In this document: piece after piece, positions 40,263 to 43,315 of the stretch
Layout: the number at the start of each line of letters is the position of its first letter
How positions within the stretch are numbered: the stretch's first letter is position 1
Origin: SYIM01 sp041182885
Lineage (GTDB): Bacteria; Pseudomonadota; Gammaproteobacteria; Burkholderiales; Burkholderiaceae_E
NCBI GenBank assembly: GCA_049423065.1
Contig: JBMSQB010000035.1
Span: 1 to 43,315 of the forward strand
DNA length: 43,315 nucleotides
Direction of reading: 5' to 3'
Program-made: the position numbers and the translations under genes
The notes under the pieces: model-generated
What the model saw: the letters and a program-made list of their open reading frames with translations, nothing else
What the model was told of the DNA's origin: nothing
The model's database searches: none

Positions 40263-41438
40263 TCAACCTGCGTTGCGATAGAGGCGCGTGCTCGCGAGCC
40301 GCGCGCCTTCGGTCAGCGAGCGCAGCTTCGCCCACACCACATCGGAGGCGACCCGCCCCATGCCGGCCGACGTGTCAAAGCCGCAGTCGGTGCCAGCCAT
40401 GACCTGCTCGGGACCGCTCACAAAGCCGCTCATCTGCTCGAGCCGGTCGGCGACCACCTCGGGGTGTTCGATGAAATTGGTGAGCACGTCGATCACGCCA
40501 GCGACGATCACCTGATCGTCCTTCAGCGGCATCCGCTTCAAGACCCGCATTTCATGGGCGTGCCGCGCATTGGCAAACGGCAGCACGAAGCCGCCCACGC
40601 GGGTCTCGCGGATGACCGGCCAGATCAGCTCAAGCGGCACATCGCAGTCGTGCGGGCCCTCGTAGTTGCCCCAGCAGACGTGCATGCGCACCCGCTCGGG
40701 CGGAAGGTTGCGAATCGCCTCGTTGAGCGTTTCCACGACGCGCTCGACAAACTGGAGGAAGCGCGCTTCACCGGCGTCGTGAAACGACACATGGTGTTCC
40801 AGCGCGAGGTCGGGGCAGTCGAGCTGCAGAACGAAGCCGGCGTTGACGATCGCCTCGTATTCGTGGCGCAGCGCCTCGCCGAGCGCCCGCAGATAGGCGC
40901 GCTCGCTGTCGTAATGCTCGTTGCGACAGGCCGCGGCAATGATGCCGGGTGAGGGGGCGGTGAGGAAGGCCTCCACATAGTGCCCGTCACGGCCCTGGAG
41001 GGCTTGCGCAAAATCGGTTGCCTCCACCGAGGCGACGGCCGGGTCGAGGTAACGCACCTCACTCACGACGCGCGGGGGCGCGAAGTTGCTCACCGCGGTT
41101 CGGCCGCGGTTCTGCTCGTCCATCATCTGCCGGAAGGCGGGATAGCGCTCGACATCGGCACGGGTCCAGCGCTTCCAGCTTCCGCCAAAGCCCGACATGC
41201 GGTGCTGGACATAAAGGAAAAAGCCCTCGCGCTGCTGCTCGCCGTTGTTGATCACGTCGAGACCGGCTTCGATCTGGCGCTCGACCGAGCGCAGCATGGC
41301 GGCATGGCCTTCGGCGGCAAGCTTTGCCTCGTCAACCTCTTCGCCACGCGCGCGGCGGGCGTACAGGTCGACCAGCGAGGCGGGGCGGGGCAGGCTGCCG
41401 GTGTGGGTACTGAGGATTCTTTCGGAACTGGTGCGCAT
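40263..41438 (-). CDS. MetE-like zinc methyl/alkyl-transferase family protein
   Basis: A 391-residue protein of the cobalamin-independent methionine synthase C-terminal (UROD/MetE-like) superfamily. It opens with STHTGSLPRP, a family hallmark. The zinc ligands of MetE appear as His253-x-Cys255 (MHVCWGN) and Cys352 (GTDCGF). It lacks the N-terminal half of true MetE (about 750 residues), so it is not the housekeeping methionine synthase. Stand-alone relatives include epoxyalkane:coenzyme M transferase and other thiol-alkylating enzymes; the acceptor here is unknown. It is the first gene of the minus-strand operon and lies divergent from the Ldh2 dehydrogenase, 271 bases apart. Confidence 0.85.
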   Translation of the reverse strand: MRTSSERILSTHTGSLPRPASLVDLYARRARGEEVDEAKLAAEGHAAMLRSVERQIEAGLDVINNGEQQREGFFLYVQHRMSGFGGSWKRWTRADVERYPAFRQMMDEQNRGRTAVSNFAPPRVVSEVRYLDPAVASVEATDFAQALQGRDGHYVEAFLTAPSPGIIAAACRNEHYDSERAYLRALGEALRHEYEAIVNAGFVLQLDCPDLALEHHVSFHDAGEARFLQFVERVVETLNEAIRNLPPERVRMHVCWGNYEGPHDCDVPLELIWPVIRETRVGGFVLPFANARHAHEMRVLKRMPLKDDQVIVAGVIDVLTNFIEHPEVVADRLEQMSGFVSGPEQVMAGTDCGFDTSAGMGRVASDVVWAKLRSLTEGARLASTRLYRNAG

Positions 41439-41709
41439 CGGGAATGGAAGCGGGCGGCAGGGTCAGCGCCGCATGAATTGGGCGGGAATGAAAGCCGGGC
41501 AGAAAAGTGGCAGGGTCTCCGGGTGGTGCTTGCTTGTCCGGGCGGCGTCAGGGTGCCGCGCGCCCCGGTCTTTGCCGGGTGCGGGCGACTATCGGCGTTC
41601 GGCCGAAGCTTGTCAATGATGACCGCCCTGACGGTGTACTATCCAGCGCGCCGTGATCGTGATTGACCGGTCCGGCGTCCCCTTCCGTTCCGTTTTCAGT
41701 GCCACCTTC

Positions 41710-42798
41710 ATGACTGCATCGTCTGTGTCACCGCGAGTCACGTTCGAGGCGCTGCGCGATTTCATCCGCGCGGCATTCGTTGTCCAGGGTTTGCCTGAAT
41801 CCGATGCAAGCCAGATCGCCACGCTGATGGCGGAGGCCGACCTCCAGGGCTCGGATGGCCACGGCGTCATCCGCCTGCCGCAGTACAGCCGGCGAATCCA
41901 GGCGGGCGGCATCAATGTCCGGCCCAACATCCGGGTGGTGCGAGAAAAGCCGGCCATGGCGGTGATTGATGGCGATAACGGCATGGGCCATCTGGTGGTG
42001 TCCCGGGCCGTGGATCTCGCCATCGAGAAGGCGCGCGAATGCGGCGTGGGCTGGGTGAGCACGCGCTACAGCAACCACGCGGGGCCCGCCTCGCTGTACG
42101 CGAGAAAGCCGCTCGAGCATCACATGCTGGGCCTGTATTTTGCGGTCGGCAATGCCAACCATCTGCCGCCCTGGGGCGGGATGGAAATGCTGCTCTCCAC
42201 CAACCCGATCGCTGCCGCCTTTCCTGCGGGAGATGAACCGCCCGTGGTGCTCGACATGGCCACCACCGTGGCAGCTTATGGCAAGGTGAAGGCGCGTGCG
42301 AAGCGCGGCGAGCCGCTGCCGGTCGGCTGGATGATTGACCGCGAGGGCCAGCCCCTCACCGACGCGACGCGCGCAGGCGAGGGCTTCCTGCTCCCCATCG
42401 GTGAGCACAAGGGCTACGGGCTTGCGCTGATGGTGGGGCTTCTCGCTGGCACACTGGGCGGTGCGGCCATGGGCCGGGAGGTGATCGACTTCAACGCCGA
42501 TCATGTGAGCGTGACCAACACCGGGCAGGCCATTCTGGTGCTCGATCTCGCGGCGTTTGGTGATCCGGCCGCCTTTGGCGAGGCGCTCGATACCCTGATT
42601 CGTGACATTCGCGGCTCCGCCCGTCTGCCAGGTGTGGAGCGGATCTGGCTGCCTGGCGAGCAAAGCCATCTGAAGCGCGAGGCGGCACGGAAGGCGGGCA
42701 TTGCACTGGCTGCGCCACTCGTGACCGAGCTCGATCAGCTGGCCGATTCGCTTCGGGTGCCCAGGCTCGTGCGTCTCGGCGAGGCTGACCCCGGCTGA
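41710..42798 (+). CDS. Ldh2-family (malate/L-lactate/sulfolactate type) dehydrogenase
   Basis: A 362-residue NAD(P)-dependent 2-hydroxyacid dehydrogenase of the Ldh_2 family, which is unrelated to classical Rossmann lactate dehydrogenases. Family features are DLQGSDGHGVIRLPQY, the active-site region STRYSNHAGPA, STNPIAAAFPAG, VLDMATTVAAYGKV and LLPIGEHKGYGLAL. Members oxidise malate, lactate, sulfolactate or ureidoglycolate; the substrate is not shown. The frame extends to a GTG at 41653, but ATG 41710 begins nearer the conserved domain. No ribosome-binding site is obvious. It is divergent from the MetE-like operon and upstream of the cupin. Confidence 0.9.
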   Translation: MTASSVSPRVTFEALRDFIRAAFVVQGLPESDASQIATLMAEADLQGSDGHGVIRLPQYSRRIQAGGINVRPNIRVVREKPAMAVIDGDNGMGHLVVSRAVDLAIEKARECGVGWVSTRYSNHAGPASLYARKPLEHHMLGLYFAVGNANHLPPWGGMEMLLSTNPIAAAFPAGDEPPVVLDMATTVAAYGKVKARAKRGEPLPVGWMIDREGQPLTDATRAGEGFLLPIGEHKGYGLALMVGLLAGTLGGAAMGREVIDFNADHVSVTNTGQAILVLDLAAFGDPAAFGEALDTLIRDIRGSARLPGVERIWLPGEQSHLKREAARKAGIALAAPLVTELDQLADSLRVPRLVRLGEADPG

Positions 42799-42831
42799 GT
42801 GATGAGCCATTCGAACCGATGAATGATCAGC

Positions 42832-42851
42832 AGAGATAGAGAGATAGAGAG
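42832..42851 (+). repeat. short tandem repeat upstream of the cupin gene
   Basis: AGAGATAG occurs twice in tandem, followed by a half copy, ending at the ribosome-binding site AGGAG (42850-42854) of the cupin gene. Slippage here would change the leader length before the ribosome-binding site but not the reading frame. Confidence 0.6.
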
Positions 42852-42864
42852 GAGCCAAGACGCC

Positions 42865-43281
42865 ATGAGCGCATCCCATTCCCACCGGCCGGTGGTGCTG
42901 CGGCCCGACCAGATCCCCAGTCATGACCGCGGGGGTGGCGCACGCACCACGCCGCTCGTGATGCCGGGTTGCGGGGCCACCAGCTTCATCAATGGCATTA
43001 CCGAATTCGCGCCTGGCGCGAAGATCGCCTTCCACAGCCACAACTGCGAGGAAAGCGTGATGCTGCTCGAGGGGCATGCGATCCTCGACATCGACGGCGA
43101 GGAACATGAGTTGAAGCCGCTCGATACCACCTGGATTCCGCCCAATCTGCCGCATCGCTTCCGGAATCTTTCCGAAACACAGCCGATGAAGATTCTGTGG
43201 ATCTACGCGTCGGTCAATGCCACGCGCACGCTCACCGAATCGGGTGAAACGCGGCCGATTGCAGCCGAGCATCGGGGCTGA
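42865..43281 (+). CDS. single-domain cupin protein
   Basis: A 138-residue protein with one cupin barrel. Motif 1 is GAKIAFHSHNCEESVMLLEG, with likely metal ligands His-x-His and Glu; motif 2 is PPNLPHRF with the last histidine. Many such proteins are metal-dependent isomerases, lyases or dioxygenases acting on small acids, others only bind ligands. The start is ATG 42865, with AGGAG ten bases upstream; an in-frame ATG at 42823 would run through the tandem repeat. It follows the dehydrogenase by 66 bases and probably belongs to the same catabolic unit. The last 34 bases of the window hold nothing recognisable. Confidence 0.88.
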   Translation: MSASHSHRPVVLRPDQIPSHDRGGGARTTPLVMPGCGATSFINGITEFAPGAKIAFHSHNCEESVMLLEGHAILDIDGEEHELKPLDTTWIPPNLPHRFRNLSETQPMKILWIYASVNATRTLTESGETRPIAAEHRG

Positions 43282-43315
43282 GGACGATGGCGCAGCAGTG
43301 CGGCTGAACGCCGCG

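Noticed and set aside
41611..41645. Promoter TTGTCA ... TACTAT for the dehydrogenase
   Set aside because: The spacing of 21 bases is too long for a sigma-70 promoter.

Overview
The window is GC-rich, gene-dense chromosomal DNA that fits a betaproteobacterium of the order Burkholderiales; I cannot resolve the family. Three things point there: the recN-nadK / hrcA-hemH-grpE-dnaK-dnaJ arrangement, the bamE-dapB / fur divergent pair, and a tripartite tricarboxylate transporter with a Bug-type binding protein. No tRNA, rRNA, CRISPR array, insertion sequence or phage gene was seen.

Layout. (1) 1-2.8 kb: a ChaN-type lipoprotein, the bamE-dapB operon and divergent fur. (2) 2.9-6.8 kb: a tight four-gene operon (circularly permuted ATP-grasp, alpha-E protein, transglutaminase-like protease, Anbu proteasome-like peptidase). 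(3) 6.8-15.8 kb: recN and nadK on the minus strand, divergent from hrcA, then hemH and grpE-dnaK-dnaJ. A near-consensus sigma-32 promoter lies before grpE. (4) 15.9-27.5 kb, accessory: a Phd/PIN toxin-antitoxin pair, then a 9,999-bp gene on the minus strand for a 3,332-residue calcium-repeat protein, whose end overlaps a 2-oxoglutarate/Fe(II) hydroxylase gene. (5) 27.8-32.3 kb: a two-subunit NAD-linked formate dehydrogenase with the gamma and beta subunits fused. (6) 32.4-33.7 kb: hemL. (7) 33.7-41.4 kb: a seven-gene minus-strand operon read as MetE-like protein, TctB, TctA, TctC, thiolase, APH-fold kinase, enolase-like protein. Diverging from it are an Ldh2-family dehydrogenase and a cupin.

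How the parts work together. Region 3 is protein quality control and DNA repair. Region 2 is a second proteolysis or peptide-modification system. In region 4 the giant protein carries two complete subtilisin-type domains embedded in PPC-like, Calx-beta-like, SdrD-B-like, RTX and dockerin-like modules. The two protease segments appear identical at DNA level over 1,424 bp, while the sequence on both sides has diverged. The hydroxylase overlaps the end of the gene by 8 bp and may modify the giant protein. Region 7 looks like an uncharacterised uptake-and-catabolism module. Its enolase has Asp where Escherichia coli enolase has catalytic Glu167 and Ala where it has His369. Its gene overlaps that of the kinase, which suggests a phosphorylation-then-elimination step on an unknown hydroxy acid.

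The strongest candidates for new biology are the giant protein with its hydroxylase (region 4) and the kinase/enolase-like/thiolase/MetE-like cluster (region 7). Functions come from reading motifs by eye; no database search was possible.
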